This document shows positions 1 to 12,304 of a DNA stretch of 64,000 nt, one piece after another (the first letter of the stretch is position 1; each line of letters begins with the position of its first letter). The stretch comes from Platerodrilus igneus (taxonomy: Eukaryota; Arthropoda; Insecta; Coleoptera; Lycidae). The notes beneath the pieces were generated by a model, which saw nothing but the letters and a program-made list of their open reading frames with translations, was not told the DNA's origin and searched no databases. The stretch lies in NCBI GenBank assembly GCA_036346225.1, contig JARFIW010001104.1, forward strand, positions 10,876,001-10,940,000, given 5' to 3'. Made by a program: the position numbers and the translations under genes.

Positions 1-601
1 AGATCGATAGTTTCACATGATATCATATTGATTTGAGGACTGACACATACTATATCGATTAATGTTGATGTAGTTTTAGTAATTCGTGTTGGATCCTTCA
101 CATGTTGTGTAAGATTGAAAATGTTCAACAGTGAACTTAATTTTTTACACCTTGTGTCATGTTGAATGAAGTCAAGATTTACATCCCCAAAAAGAATGAT
201 ATCATTATATGTTGTACAAACATGTGAAAGAACCAGTTCAAGATCATTTAAACATTCCAATGATGTACTCGGTGGTCTATAAATAAGTCCTGCTGCAATG
301 TTATGTTTGTTGGTTTTAATGCTAATCCATAATTGTTCTAACTGAGGATGTTCAACATAATTTATATCCAACTTTTATGCGCCAGACTGCTGGCAATATA
401 CCAGCATAATCCCCCACCTATAGTTGGGCGATCATTTCTTATCAAATTGTAACCTGCAATGCTAATCAATGCAGATGGAAAGTTACTTGAGAGCCATGTT
501 TCTGCAACCCCAATAAGATCACAATCATTTAATGAAATAAAAGATACAAAATCATCGAAACAGGAATTGATGGAACGAATATTTATAAGACATAACTGCA
601 A
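1..601 (-). pseudogene. LINE #1 endonuclease domain (partial, runs off window)
   Basis: Start of the second reading frame of a non-LTR retrotransposon on the minus strand. The frame from 601 reads LCLINIRSINSCFDDF, then LIGVAETWL, the conserved opening of the apurinic-type (exonuclease/endonuclease/phosphatase) nuclease that nicks target DNA. A frame change near 360 follows, after which the minus strand still encodes GDVNLDF and the DPTRITKT..S.IDIV block near the domain's end, down to base 1. It lies just downstream of the zinc-knuckle ORF1 (737-1607), the usual ORF1-ORF2 order. The reverse transcriptase must lie beyond the window edge. The frameshift makes this an inactive copy. Family assignment (jockey/CR1-like) rests on motif style only. 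Confidence 0.8.
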
Positions 602-736
602 TGGCTGGATTATTTGCTGATTTTTTAGGTCATGTGAGATATTGTAAACAGTTTTTTGATGTAGTTGCTATATAGGAGTATAGTATTCTATCTTTGCAGC
701 TTTTATAGTTGTTTTATAGTTGTTGTGTTTTCCAGC

Positions 737-1607
737 TCACAACAAACATGTTGTTTCCGACTTACAATCCTGAGCATGATGATTGAACTTGAGGCAATTG
801 AAGCACTGAGTTACGTTGATATGATTGTATATGATACCCATTGACCAACCAATTGCAGCTGTTTTCATATTTATTAGATGGTTATGTGTTTTTCGATCAG
901 CTTCCAAAATGATTGTTGACTTTCTCATCTTTTTATTTTCAATGACTTTTAAAACTTTAATATGGAAGCTGTTTTCTTCAGAATGTATTTTATTTTGTTT
1001 GATTATTTTTTCTAGGATTTGAGTGTGATCCATTCCATCTACATCGTCACGTTTAACGTTAACTATTTGTACTTTTGTTTTTTTTTAGATTAGGGGCTTC
1101 TACATTATATCTTTTACCTAACTTTTCTGCAATCTTATTTTGTAACATATCACGATCCATTTCAGTTCTGCACCCAATGACAACCTTGCCTTTTGATGCT
1201 TCGAATACTTTAGATACATTAATCCCCATTTCAACAGGGTTGATTGCATCTTTAATTTCAGATTTAGTATCCTTACTTTGCTGAATGTTTAATGGTTTTA
1301 CCACAAGTATTGGATCAGATTTTGTTATGCTAGCATACGTTTTCATGGGTTCATTGGTCATATTAAATTGATTGGTAGTGAGTCTTTTGGAAGCCATCTC
1401 CATGAATTCAGTTTTAAAACTTTCAAACATTGTACTGAGATTTTTCAATATTTCTTGATTGCTTAATTGGATAATGTTTTGTATGTAATTGTCATCATTA
1501 CTAACACTAGACAAGCATTCTTTGCAGTGGAATAGAAGCACCCTTTTTTTGAGTTCAAGGCATCGAACTACTGCATACATCACAAAATAGCTTTTTACAT
1601 TTATCAC
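737..1607 (-). pseudogene. LINE #1 ORF1, gag-like with CCHC zinc knuckle
   Basis: Gag-like first protein of the minus-strand LINE, an RNA-binding chaperone in this class. Two frames belong together: 1607-1059 (N-terminal and middle part) and 1033-737 (C-terminal part). The break coincides with a run of nine T on the plus strand (1078-1086), so a one-base slip in the homopolymer explains it. The C-terminal part carries a C-x2-C-x4-H-x4-C knuckle (CFNCLKFNHHAQDCK). Before it sits a basic, RNA-recognition-like stretch with VIGCRTEMDRD. Such modules are typical of jockey-type ORF1 proteins. The 5' untranslated part probably reaches about 1990, where it abuts a mariner fragment. Confidence 0.75.
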
Positions 1608-2013
1608 AGGTAAAAACTTTATTACTTACTTTACACAAAGTACAGCTCAACATTTTCAATCTCCCTGTACATTCAATAATATATATTGGTATTTAATAAA
1701 TAGATATTGCTTATCACAGCTTTATATTTACCACATTCTTTTATCATACCAGGCATTCAGCATATGCTTGATAATTTGGTGTTATATCTTATTTTATTTA
1801 ACTTAAATGTCTTCAATATTACAAGTAATGAAAGTTCTATTTTATGTAACTGTAGGGTCCTTATGTATCAGATTCAGCTGAGCTGTAGTTCCAATTACTG
1901 GATGCACTACACTGATTAATTTGATACCAAATTTATAAATTAAAACTTAATTGTTGCAATGTGTTTAATTTATTACTGTAAGCACAAATTTATACATCTG
2001 TACACAACAAAAG

Positions 2014-2440
2014 TTACAACCATCCTATAATATTGGTCCCTAGAACACCACACCATACATTAAAACCAAATTTTATTTTAGGTCTTCGTTGCTGTACTGC
2101 ATGCAGATTTTCTTGCATCCGTAGATGCTCATTGAACCTATTAAAAATAACATAATTTGTGTACCTTGTTTTATCTGACCATAAACGGTAAATGGAAATT
2201 CGTGATCCTGCTGACACTTCTCCACAAACCATCTGCAAAATCTTATCCGCTTGTCTTCATCTCCCGAATGCAATGTTTGAGCATTTGATATTTTGTATGG
2301 ATGAAACTTATGCTTTTTCAGGACCCGAACAACGGACCGTTGTGATATTCCACTGGATAAAGCAATTTCTCTTGTAGAAGTTGAAGGATTGACCTGAACG
2401 CTAGCTAATACATTTATTTCACTTGAATATGGCCGCCGAC
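2014..2440 (-). pseudogene. Mariner #1 transposase, middle segment
   Basis: Minus-strand remains of a mariner-type transposase. Reading from about 2435 down: EINVLASVQVNPSTSTREIA and a helix-turn-helix (GISQRSVVRVLKKHKFHPYK), then KRIRFCRWFVEKCQQDHEFP, a frameshift, and the catalytic segment LWSDKTRYTN, in which the first catalytic Asp is kept but the following Glu is Lys. It ends around FNVWCGVLGTNIIGW. The missing N-terminal part is on the same strand at 6715-6888, separated by LINE #2. The two halves belong to one element. The remainder downstream is cut by LINE #1. Clearly inactive. Confidence 0.8.
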
Positions 2441-2636
2441 GAGTAAACGTGTGTTAAAGAGTGCTCCGCTTTTAATATAAGTTTAGTAAGGTTGTGTAAT
2501 TCTGTTTGGGATAATAGTGCAAAAGTAAGTTGCATATGATACTAAGTTTTACTCCAGTTAAAATTTTTGTATAAATATATTCAGTTCATTGCAAAATTTT
2601 AAATAACATTAAATAATATCAAATATTAATTACAAA

Positions 2637-3246
2637 ATGGTATTTACCCAGTCGCAAATACAAGACATTCAAGATATCATGAGCAATTCGTTAAAAAGTC
2701 TGGTTTCTTATAAGAGTTTTCTAGTTTCCATATCTGAATCCGTCGCTAAAGTTGTAGAAAATAATTTAATTAAGACCTTCAATAATATTGAAAATAAAAT
2801 TTTGGATCTAGAGAATAAAGTATCTATCTTTGAAGTACAAAATCAACAGCTGATACGTGACAATACATTGCTTGAAAATAAACTGGAGGACTTGCAAAAG
2901 TATTCAAGAGAACAAAGGTGAATCCACAGATGATTTAGTTGTTTCATTGATTAAACAAAAGTTGAAACTTGATTTGGATGCTAACGCTATTGATAGATGT
3001 CACAGAGTTGGAGGTAACACTAATAGTCGACATATTTTAGTAAAATTTGTTAGTTATCGTGATCGCCTTAAAGTAATGCAGAATAGGAGATTGTTGAAAG
3101 GGGAAGGGATACGTATTACAGAAGATTTAACTATGAAGCAACTAAATTTACTAAATTTAGCTCGAACTAAAATAGGATGGAAAAATGCATGGTCATTTGA
3201 TGGTAAAGTGTGGATTATGTGCGAAAATAAAAGCGTGTTCTTCTGA
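2637..3246 (+). pseudogene. LINE #2 ORF1, coiled coil plus L1-type RNA-binding domain
   Basis: First protein of LINE #2. The first 95 codons form a coiled coil (heptad-rich run IENKILDLENKVSIFEVQNQ) ending KLEDLQKYSRE. A one-base loss near 2910 shifts the frame, and the protein continues to 3246 with LKLDLDANAIDRCHRVG, RHILVKFVSYRDRLKVM and IRITEDLT, the pattern of the L1 ORF1p-like (transposase_22) RNA-binding domain and its C-terminal domain. The start Met at 2637 follows an AT-rich leader with in-frame stops. Such proteins bind element RNA as trimers. The frameshift makes this copy defective. Confidence 0.8.
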
Positions 3247-3493
3247 ATGAATCGTTCTTAGATGGATTACAGCATTCTCGTTGATTTTAATTAAGCGAGT
3301 TACTCTCTAATACCAGTATTTATTTGAGTTTTTTTTTTTGTATAAGTTTACTATAACTACACTCTATATTTTGTTTGCTGAAATAGCATATAAGTTGAAT
3401 TTTCTTTTGTTCTCAGTATAGTTTAATTAGCATAAACCTGTACTATATTTCTTGATTGTATATAAGAGTATACAGTGACTTGTTATCTCTGTT

Positions 3494-6274
3494 ATGAAAG
3501 TTGCTCACCTAAATGTAAGGTCATTACTCCGATTTTGATAGCTTTAAACAACTACTGTCTGTACACGACTATGATGTTTTATGTGTCACTGAAACGTGGC
3601 TTACTGCGAATATTAGTTCTGAAATTGTATCATTACCGGGATATCATATACTCAGACAGGATAGGAATGATAGAGGTGGAGGTGTTGCGATTTATTTAAA
3701 AGACATTTATATACCCATACTGGTGACATTTGATTTTGGGCTAAAAAGTAATTTAGAACAGATTTGGATTAAAGTTAAACTTAATCGTAAGTGGATTTTT
3801 ATTGGTGCTATTTACAGACCACCGAATAGAAAACAAAAATGTTCAAAAATAAATGATTTTATTGACGATATGGACCATGTTCTGTCGTTCATCACTCCTA
3901 TTGCTGATACAATAATTTGCTTGGGTGATTTTAATATTAATGTGTTTAATCGAACTAATCCCTTGTCGAAGTGCTTTTTAGCTTATGGCTGTTTTCAACT
4001 GATTAACGAGCCTACACGCATTACTAAAAACTCAAGCTCTCTGCTAGACCCTATATTTACCAATTATGCTACTGGACTAGTAACAGGTTCTGGCGTGGTG
4101 AATGCAGACTTAGTAAGTGATCATATGTTAACCTATTGCGATCTCAACATTAGAACTAATAAATTCTTGCCTAAGCGTGCTGTTTTTCGTGATTATAGTC
4201 AATTTAATCATGATCATTTAATGCAAGATCTTAAATCCATGCCTTGGTTGAATCTTCTGTACGAACCGGATCTTAATCATAAAGTTGAATTGTTTAGTAA
4301 ATTTATTCTGGACGTTTCGATGTGCATGTCCCGTTAAAACGGTTAGAGTTACAAAGCCTATAGCATGTTGGCTTACAGATAATATAAAACTATTAATGAA
4401 AAAAAGAGATAGAGCTCTATGTAAATTTAAAATATCAAAATGCGCCAATGACTGGGATAATTATAAAAACTACGGAATTGCACATTAAATGAAATACGAA
4501 AAGCAAAAAGGAATTTTGGTTAAAGCAACTACAATGAATGATCCGGTGAAGGTCTGGAAGGCTTTAAAACGCTTAAACATCTCTAATTCAAATAGAGTTA
4601 CTCTGCCGCATTATCTTAGAAAGCGGATGAAATTAATACTTACTTTGGATCTTTCTATGCCTCTAATGATTTGATTTGTAAGGACAAAATTAATTTCTAT
4701 GAAAATAATAAATACAATAACAACCTACATTTTCAGTTTCAGTTTACTTCCATTGATGAAATTCACCATATTTTGCATAGTTTTAAGTCTAATGCTTATG
4801 GTTCAGATGGTATCTCATTAATTATGTTGAAGTACTGCAGCCCATTTATAGATTCTTTTATTTTACATATTATTAACTGCTGTATTGAACTTGAATTTTA
4901 CCCGGATGCTTGGAAAGAAGCAATTGGTTGTCCATTACCTAAAGTTAATAATCCGAAATCTTTTCGAGTTACGTATCATTAGTATTTTGCCGGCCTTATC
5001 TAAAATTTTAGAAAAGTGTTATTCAACCAAATTTTGGGGTTCATCGATCTTAACAATTTGTTGCCTGATTTTCAATCAGGATTTAGGAAAACATTTAACA
5101 CTGCTACATCCCTTGTTAATGTTACTGATGATATCTTTAGATCGTGAGACATAGGGTTGGTTACAGCTTTAGTGTTGTTGGATTTCTAAAGCTTTTGATA
5201 CGATTAATCACAAGCTGATGTGTGCTAAACTTGGATATTATGGGTTTTCTATGACTTCAGTTTCATTAATGCGCTCATATTTAAGTGATAGATATCAGAA
5301 AATCAAGATAGATAACGTTTTGTCTGATAGGATGCTTATAACATCAGGCGTGCCGCAAGGTTCAATTCTTGGGCCTCTATTATTTATTATTTATACTGCG
5401 GACGTATTAACTGCAGTAAGAAATTGTAAAATACAAGCTTATGCCGATGATACTCAGCTATATTTTACTTTTCCTAAAGAGCAAGTGTCTCATGCAGAAT
5501 ATATCATTAACTATGATTTAAAAATTATTGAAAATCTAGCAGTCCAACATAATCTGAAGCTTAATTCACTGAAATCTAAAGTTATGCTATTTTGTAATAA
5601 AACTACGTATGAAGACGTTGCTTCTATGTTATCCATTAAAATTAATAATGACTCGTTGCCTATTGTACAATCAGCAAAGAATTTAGGTGTTATATTGGAT
5701 CGGGATCTTAAGTTTAATGAACATGTAAACAAGATGTTAAAAAGCATATGGTTCTCTGAGATTATTATACTCGTTTCGCCGCATTTTAACCTTTAAGTTA
5801 AAAAAGACCTTAGTAGAAACACTTGTTTTATTACATTTTAATTATTGCGATGTTATTTATGGACCTTGTCTTGACTTGCATAATAGAAATAGGATTCAAT
5901 TGGTTCAGAACTATTGCTGTCGGTATGTGTTTGGCTTACGGAAATATGACCACATCTCTGAAAAATTGAAGGAATTATGTTGGTTAAATATGGAAGATCG
6001 CCGTACTCTTCATTTTGGCACTTTTATTTTTAATCTACTTACCTGTAATACCTCTAAAGTCTTAAAAAACAAATTTACTTCAAGATCGGAGGCCCATTCT
6101 GTTAATGTTAGAGGCAGTTTCAAGTATACCATGCCTATCCACCACACTGCACTTTTTCAAAAAAGTTTTTCTTACAATGCAATAAAATTATTAAATCAAA
6201 TGAATTGTAGCTTTATTCATATGTCTCTGTGGCGGTTTAAACATATGTTAAAATTGCGACTTTTTAATGAATGA
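3494..6274 (+). pseudogene. LINE #2 ORF2, endonuclease-reverse transcriptase
   Basis: ORF2 begins at an ATG at 3494 (MKVAHLNVRSLL) and is broken by several frameshifts. The EEP endonuclease covers 3494-4200, with CVTETWL, DRGGGVAIYL, GAIYRPPN, LGDFNIN and SDHMLTYCDL. The reverse transcriptase covers about 4740-5550: SNAYGSDGIS, SGVPQGSILGPLLF at 5347-5386 and an intact YADD catalytic box at 5440-5451. The C-terminal part runs to 6274 with QLVQNYCCRYVFGL and FSYNAIKLLNQM. The stop at 4335 and shifts near 4670, 4980, 5150 and 5790 divide it. The domain order is that of jockey/CR1-group elements. Confidence 0.85.
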
Positions 6275-6714
6275 GCTATGTTATACTTACTCATTTAGGC
6301 GAATAATTGAATAATTGAATAATTGAACAATTGAATAATTTAATAATTTCATGGTTGCTGTGTGCTCAATTATATATACTATTGTTTATAATGCTATTTT
6401 TTATGTATAGTATGTGCCAGGGCTTGATTGATATAGTGGTTAAGTGTAAGAATAGCTTGTAGCTAAACTTCGCCACTTATGAATTCAGACCTATTGCATA
6501 TGTATGCGGTTTTTATCTATCTATATTACTTATTTATACTTATATATTATATTATATCTTTTAGAATATGTATTCTTTTAGAATACATATACTACTTGGT
6601 AGTTCATTATATAATCTTATTCCTTCAAAATAATAAAGACATATTATTATTATTATTATTATTATTTGCATATTTTTATCAATATTTTGTACATTGTGTT
6701 CCTTTCTTTGTATA

Positions 6715-7465
6715 AAACTACCATAGGCTCTTAAATTTATACACAAGTTACGAAATGTCGGAACAGATGGTTGATGGCGGTTAAAGTAGCATTCGAAATA
6801 TAAATCTGCTGCTCTAGTGGAATTTTTATTACACTCAATGTAACATGTTAACATATCGAGCTTTTCCTCATTACTATAATTCATTTTAGCATAAAGGAAC
6901 CTAATTATTAATAATAATGTGAACAATAACACCAATGACAGTTACTTCAAAATACAAAGCGCAATTCTATAGACTTGTTTTATTTTTTTCATGGGTGGTC
7001 TGATACTTATGCACAATAAAAACAAAAAAACATAATTTTTCGGTCATTTAGAAGAATAACTCCATCATGTGCTATATCAGTGAAATCTGCACAACATAAA
7101 CTATTAAACAAGCCCATAGCCAACTATGCTTTCCATTTAAAAAAATTGAGGTTGTGTACATATCTATGAAACAAAAAAAAATTAAATTTTTCCAATCACT
7201 CATTCTAAATTAGCATAAAAATATCTACAAGTTTACTATTTACATTATTTCTCTAATGCCAACAATAAAGCCGACAGATGGATTTGAAAAAAATTGCGAT
7301 ATTTAGTTTTTTCAATATATCTAGATATCCGTGGATTTTTTCTAGAAAAGAAAAGCACATGTGAGATCAGCAGACACAACCACATTACTTTTCCCATTTG
7401 AGCGTCTCTCTATCTCTAACAGTTTCCTAGATGCCCATAGTGAAAATGAAAACAAACTCACCCTG
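6715..7465 (-). mobile_element. Mariner #1, 5' end with terminal repeat and DUF4817-like HTH
   Basis: The 5' part of the minus-strand mariner whose middle lies at 2014-2440. Its edge is a CACCCTG end at about 7459-7465 followed by TA (7466-7467), the same CAGGGTG-type terminus as the mariners at 33422 and 36771. After about 570 bases of leader, coding starts at 6888: MNYSNEEKLDMLTCYIEC, then ADLYFECYFNRHQPSVPTF and INLRAYGSF, the DUF4817-like helix-turn-helix that precedes many arthropod mariner transposases. Coding stops near 6720 at the 3' side of LINE #2. On the minus strand at 6635-6561 a short stretch (FEGIRLYNELPSSI) resembles the C-terminus of a LINE protein; its origin is unclear. Confidence 0.75.
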
Positions 7466-7601
7466 TATAACGGAAACGTTTCGTGGTAAGTAGTCAGTTT
7501 CTACCTGAACGTATAAGTGTACGGTTTTGACTGAGATTTGTAGAAAGTTTTGTTTAGCAGCTGAATAGATATTTTATATTTCACAAGTTTAGTGTAAAGA
7601 A

Positions 7602-10600
7602 ATGTGGTCGAATAAAGGTTTATCTGCTGAACAAGCTCTAAATTATTCAGCCGAACTGGAAGTTCTTTCCGAATTTGCTTTTGATTATGATAGTACGTCA
7701 AGTGTGTGTACTCAAATTGGTATTTGTGTACTTAAATTGGTATTGTTGTAAATTAATATGTGATAACCAGCATGAGTTCACTCAGAAAAGATCGACAGTT
7801 TCTAACCTACTTGTCTATCAAAACACAATTACCACTGCTTTGGAGAATGGGTTACCGGTTGATTCAATATATACAGATTTCTCTAAAGCTTTCGATAAAA
7901 TCAACCATTCCATATTGTTAGGAAAATTGAAAGCGATAGGATTTTCGCATTACTCACTTGAATGGCTAAAGAGTTATCTCAGTGGAAGGTCACAGTTGGT
8001 AAAGATTAAAAATTTTATTTCAGCACCTATGGAAGTTTTATCTGGAGTGCCATAGGGGTCACACTTAGGGCCCCTGCTATTTAACTTATTTGTAAATGAC
8101 ATTGGCTTGTTTCTTCCCGGCAGCAAGTTCTTACTATTTGCCGACGATTGTAAATTGTTCAGAGTAGTTGGGAGTGAATCTGGTTGTCATGAGGTTTAGA
8201 AAGAACTCGATTCATTTTATAATTTGTGTGAGAATAATGGGATGTTTCTTAATATTTCCAAATGCTGCAGTATAACTTTCTCATCTTCTAGAAACCCCGT
8301 TAAGTATGTATACTCTATCAATGGAGCACATTTGAAAAGTGTTGATACAGTATGCGATCTGGGTGTTTATTTTGATAGCAAGGTATCTTATGTTCCTCAT
8401 ATTAATGCTATTACTTCAAAATCTCTAAGTGCATTAGGATTTATTTCAAGGCATGTGCACGACCTTTCAGTGACAGCGATTAGAACATTGTATTTGTGTT
8501 GCGATGGAGTAAACTTATGTATGCCTCTCCGATCTGGTCTCCCCATTATAATGTACACATTCGAACTCTTGAAGCGGTGCAGAATAGGTTTCTAAGATTT
8601 TATGCATATAAGACTGGAACAGTATTCAGTAAATTTAATTGTGATTATGACCTCATTCGCCAGGCTTTGCAATTACCACCTCTGGAAACCCTACGTGATT
8701 ATAATGACCTTCTAACTAGGTTGGTTAGGTCTGCTAATGCGCATGATTATAATGTATTAGGAATTTCACAATCAGAATTTAAAAAGGAATTTAAAGGGAA
8801 GTATAATGAGCTGTTTATAAACCCACAGTGAGCTTCACTAGTTTTTTTTATGTATTTTAAGTATTTTACGAATTTGACATACATTTTATAATTCATGTTA
8901 GTTTTAATATTTTTAATATTTTAAATTATTTATAGCATTTATAGCATTATTTATCAATATTAAAGGTGTAATCCGTATATGTGAATAAATAAATAAATAA
9001 AAGTAATGAACCGAAAGAACCTATTTGTTCAAAAGATGTATGTAGTGCTGACGGAAGTGACGATAGTAACTATACTGACGCTGAAACTGAACTCGATTCG
9101 GAAACAAATGTGAATCGCGATACAAATAGAAATAACAGTGACAAACAAGAAAATGGCGTGACCGCAAAAACAAACCTACCCAGAGTAAGGCAACCTCGCC
9201 CTAATATCCGCGAGAAATGATTTTTGCTACCTGTGGGAACCATTCATTCTTCTCGGACTGGATCTCAATGGGAAGTGATAGCTACTAATGTTAACAATTC
9301 TGGAAAAATAGTTTTACGTAATATACTTCGAGACAATCTCGGACCGACACATTATGCAAGAAAAAACATATGCCTTGACAAGATAAGTACTTTTTGGAGA
9401 TTGTTTATTGATCAGTCTATGGCTACATTGATAAAAAAAATGCACCGAAATTGAAGCCAGAAGACAGATAACACTGATTTTACCTTTTGAAGAATTAGAT
9501 GCTTTTATTGCGATTTTATACGCACGGGATGCATATGGGGCTAGAAGATTAGGAATCGATAGTTTGTGGCACAATACCTGGGGACCACCATTTTTCAAAC
9601 AAACAATGGCTAGATACTGATTTAGAAATATAATGAAATATTTGAGATTTGACACTAAATCGACACGAAGACAACGACTAGACTATGACAAATTTGCTTT
9701 AGCAACCGAAATATGCAACAAGTTTATTGACAACTGCAAATTGTGCTACATATCAGGTGAAAATATAACAGTTGATGAACAACTGTTTCCTACCAAAGCA
9801 CGGTGTCGATTTACTCAGTATATGGCTAATAAGCCAGATAAGTTTGGAATCAAATTTTGGTTAGCTGTAGACACTAATGCAAAATATGTTTTGAACGGTT
9901 TTCCATATTTAGAAAAGGATGATGCAAAACCCGGTAATCAACAGCTTTCTGAACATATTGTGTTGAAACTTGTAAATCCATATTTCAAAAAAGGAACAAA
10001 TGTTACTACAGATAATTTTTTACAAGCTTGAAGTTGGCTCAAACATTAGCTAAACTAAATTCTACAATTGTCGGGACCATAAACAAAGCATGGAAAGGAA
10101 TACCAAACGTTGTAAAGGATAACAGGGGAAGTTTGTTTGAAACTACAGTTCTGAAATCCCCAGATAATAGTTCTACACTAACAGTGTACCAGGGAAAAAA
10201 GAATAAAAGTGTTTTTATTCTTAGCAGTCTACACATGTCGGTTTTTACTGAGGAACATGGAAAGAAATATCCAGACACTACTATTTTATAAAAACACTAA
10301 ATATGGGGTTGACGTTGTTGATCAGATGGCTATGAAATATTCTATCAGGTCTGGATCAAGAAGATGGCCAGTTCATGTTTTTTTTTAATATACTTGATCT
10401 AGCAGCAATAAATGCATTTGTCGTGTATAAAGAAATGAGTGGACAAAAATTAAAAGAAGGGCTTTTATATTGAAATTAACCGAAGAACTGGTGGCTGACT
10501 ATAAGAGTCAAAAACAGAATTTACAAGAATAACAGACTAAACAAAAGACACAACTGTCAAACACAGAACTGAAATCAAATAAAAGGCGTACATGTCAAAG

Positions 10601-10702
10601 AAGAAATTGTGAAAACAAAACCAATAACGTTTCTGAACAATATAAAATGTACATATGTGGAAAGTGTAGTAATAAAGTATTTCGCTGTTTGAACTATGTA
10701 TA
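7602..10702 (+). pseudogene. piggyBac transposase (interrupted)
   Basis: Cut-and-paste transposase. The N-terminus (MWSNKGLSAEQALNY, 7602-7703) is acidic and continues in frame at 9005 after the LINE insertion (ICSKDVCSADGSDDSNYTDA). A nonsense codon stands at 9218-9220 and a shift near 9450. The core reads WGPPFFKQTM (about 9580), FRNIMKYLRFDTKSTR and ITVDEQLFPTKAR (first catalytic Asp, about 9775), NVTTDNFLQA (second Asp, about 10013) and, after further shifts, KYGVDVVDQMA (third Asp, about 10320). The end keeps a Cys-rich finger (CQRRNCENK..CGKCSNKV, 10596-10677), as in family members. With at least five lesions it is dead, but all three Asp positions survive. Confidence 0.85.
7704..9000 (+). 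mobile_element. LINE #3, 5'-truncated RT fragment inside piggyBac
   Basis: A 1297-bp, 5'-truncated non-LTR retrotransposon. It encodes the RT palm and thumb: YTDFSKAFDKINHSIL, WLKSYLSGRSQLVKI, SGVP-stop-GSHLGPLLFN (TAG replaces the expected Gln at 8053-8055) and an intact FADD box (FLLFADDCKLF, about 8130-8160), then ending near 8831. The tail is GAATAAATAAATAAATAAA. AAGT occurs at both edges (7700-7703 and 9001-9004), a probable short target-site duplication. Removing the insert plus one AAGT leaves the piggyBac reading frame continuous, which supports the limits. Inactive through truncation, a stop and at least one frameshift near 8500-8560. Confidence 0.85.
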
Positions 10703-10935
10703 GTTGATAACTTTTATAATTGTAAGTTAGTACATAGTTATAATTATTTTTAATTTTTAAAAAACTGCAATTTTTTGTTTACCTAACACGATTTGATTGT
10801 TTTTATCACTCCCTTTAATTACTAATGTAATAACATCAATAAATATGCTAAAAAACAGTATTTATTTATTATTGGTCATTTTGACCGGTCCTCGCCGTTC
10901 TAGGTACTATATATTTTCAACGGTTCTAGTGTTAA

Positions 10936-12213
10936 ATATGAGTTAAAATTTTATTACAGGTTGCGTTCTGATATTGATCTCTCTAATAATCTTTTGTTAA
11001 ATCAGAAAATAATTGTTCTAAATCTTTAAGGGCAGAAGTGTTGAAATTGCTCCATGCATCACATTTTGGTATTCATAAAACCAAACTACGAACATGACAA
11101 AATTTCTACTGGCCTAACTTAAGTGCTGACAGAAATGTTAGTAAAAAATTATGAAAACTGCTAGTTATACCAAAGGTTCCATCAAACAGAATTTCTCATA
11201 AACCGCCCTATTCCAAATAGACCTTGGCAATACATGTATTCAGTTTTCTTTGAATTTCAGGGGATTGACTTTTTATTAATTGTTGATGCCTATTCTAATT
11301 GGATTGAAGTTACTCAGACGAGAGACAATACATCAGATGTAGTGATAACTTTTTGTAAAGAGAAATTTTCACAATTTGGTGTGCCAGATAAATTCTTTTC
11401 AAACAATGTTCCATATAACTCCCGAAACTTTAAAGCTTTTGCTGATGAGTGGAACTTTGAAGTAGTTTTTAGTAGTCCCCACCATCACCAACCAAATGGC
11501 CGAGCCGAAAAATATGTTGACATACTAAAACAAATGCTATCCAAAGTGAATGCAATAAATGAGTTACAACATTTATTTATGGACTACTATAACATTTCAA
11601 TCCCAAGTATTGACTACTCTCCTGCTCAATTATTTCACAATAAAGTTCTCAAAACTAAAATATCTACTTCTAGCAAAATTTTGAAACCTACCCTAATAAA
11701 TTATTCTATAATACATAACACATTATCGGAAAACCAACAATCTCAAAAATATTATTTTGATAGGAATGCAAAAGGTTTATATAAGCTTAAAAAAGAGGAA
11801 AATGTATTAGTACAACAAGGAAAACCTTGGATTAAAGGAAAAATAGAAGGTATAGTTAATGAGAGATCATATCTAGTAAAGGATTCCAGAGGCATTGTCC
11901 TAAGGAGAAATAGGAAATATTTAAATAAAATAAATCTTCCCTTTCCCTTGCTAGCGACTCTGATTACAATCTAAATGATGGTACATTTGATTTTGATGAG
12001 CATAACAACATAAGAACCAATTTAGAATTTAATCGTCGTATTGATTTGATTCCTCTAATATTTCAGTAGTCGATGACAGCATTGTAAATAGTGGTGATAA
12101 TGATGTCGGAGATAAACACATCCAAAATCTTGCTGATATTCCCAGCAAAAGAATTAGGAGACTCCCAGCTTATTTCAAATACTACACCACCGAAATAGAC
12201 TCTGATAGTAATT
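10936..12213 (+). pseudogene. Ty3/gypsy-like integrase, C-terminal part of pol
   Basis: End of a gypsy-like pol. The first part (about 10970-11230) is the zinc-binding HHCC region with stops (LLHASHFGIHKTKL). The open stretch 11234-11974 is the integrase core: FLLIVDAYSNWIEV gives the first catalytic Asp; the second position reads FFSNNVPY where families have S-D-N-G-P, so that Asp appears lost; NGRAEKYV keeps the catalytic Glu. A GPY/F-like tail follows (GKIEGIVNERSYLVKD, LRRNRKYLNK). After a frame change the pol end is recognisable to 12213 (SKRIRRLPAYFKYY). The left side stops at the TTAA where piggyBac inserted; the rest of pol is not in this window. Confidence 0.8.
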
Positions 12214-12304
12214 AATTCTTAATTTAATAGAACTAATTATTTTAGTACTAAGCCATGTTTTTACTGACTTGTATTTAAGAAATAAAAAAAAAGTAATAAT
12301 AACA

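Larger units (their letters stand above)
2447..6714 (+). mobile_element. LINE #2, near full-length jockey/CR1-like non-LTR retrotransposon
   Basis: Plus-strand LINE with 5' leader (about 2447-2636), ORF1 (2637-3246), ORF2 (about 3494-6274) and a 3' region ending in AT-rich simple repeats: AATTGAATA-type 9-mers at 6300-6350 and (ATT)n at about 6643-6665. It splits mariner #1, whose coding sequence continues on the minus strand on both sides. The outer limits are inferred from where mariner coding stops (2440) and resumes (about 6715), so each could be off by a few tens of bases. GTTT-like bases occur at both junctions, but a target-site duplication is not certain. Confidence 0.75.
7466..10935 (+). 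mobile_element. piggyBac-type transposon, 5' end lost, 3' end intact
   Basis: The right end is recognisable. The element finishes ..GGTTCTAGTG (ending at 10931) and is followed directly by TTAA (10932-10935), the target site of piggyBac elements. An inner palindrome GGTCATTTTGACC (10874-10886) is probably a subterminal repeat. I find no matching CACTAGAACCG end upstream, so the left part has been lost or lies outside the window beyond the mariner. The transposase gene starts at 7602 and is interrupted by a LINE (7704-9000). The TTAA lies in a gypsy-like pol, which resumes at about 10940. Confidence 0.85.

Noticed and set aside
1059..1607. Programmed frameshift in LINE #1 ORF1 at the nine-T run
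   Set aside because: A homopolymer slip is a sufficient explanation, and the rest of the element is also damaged.
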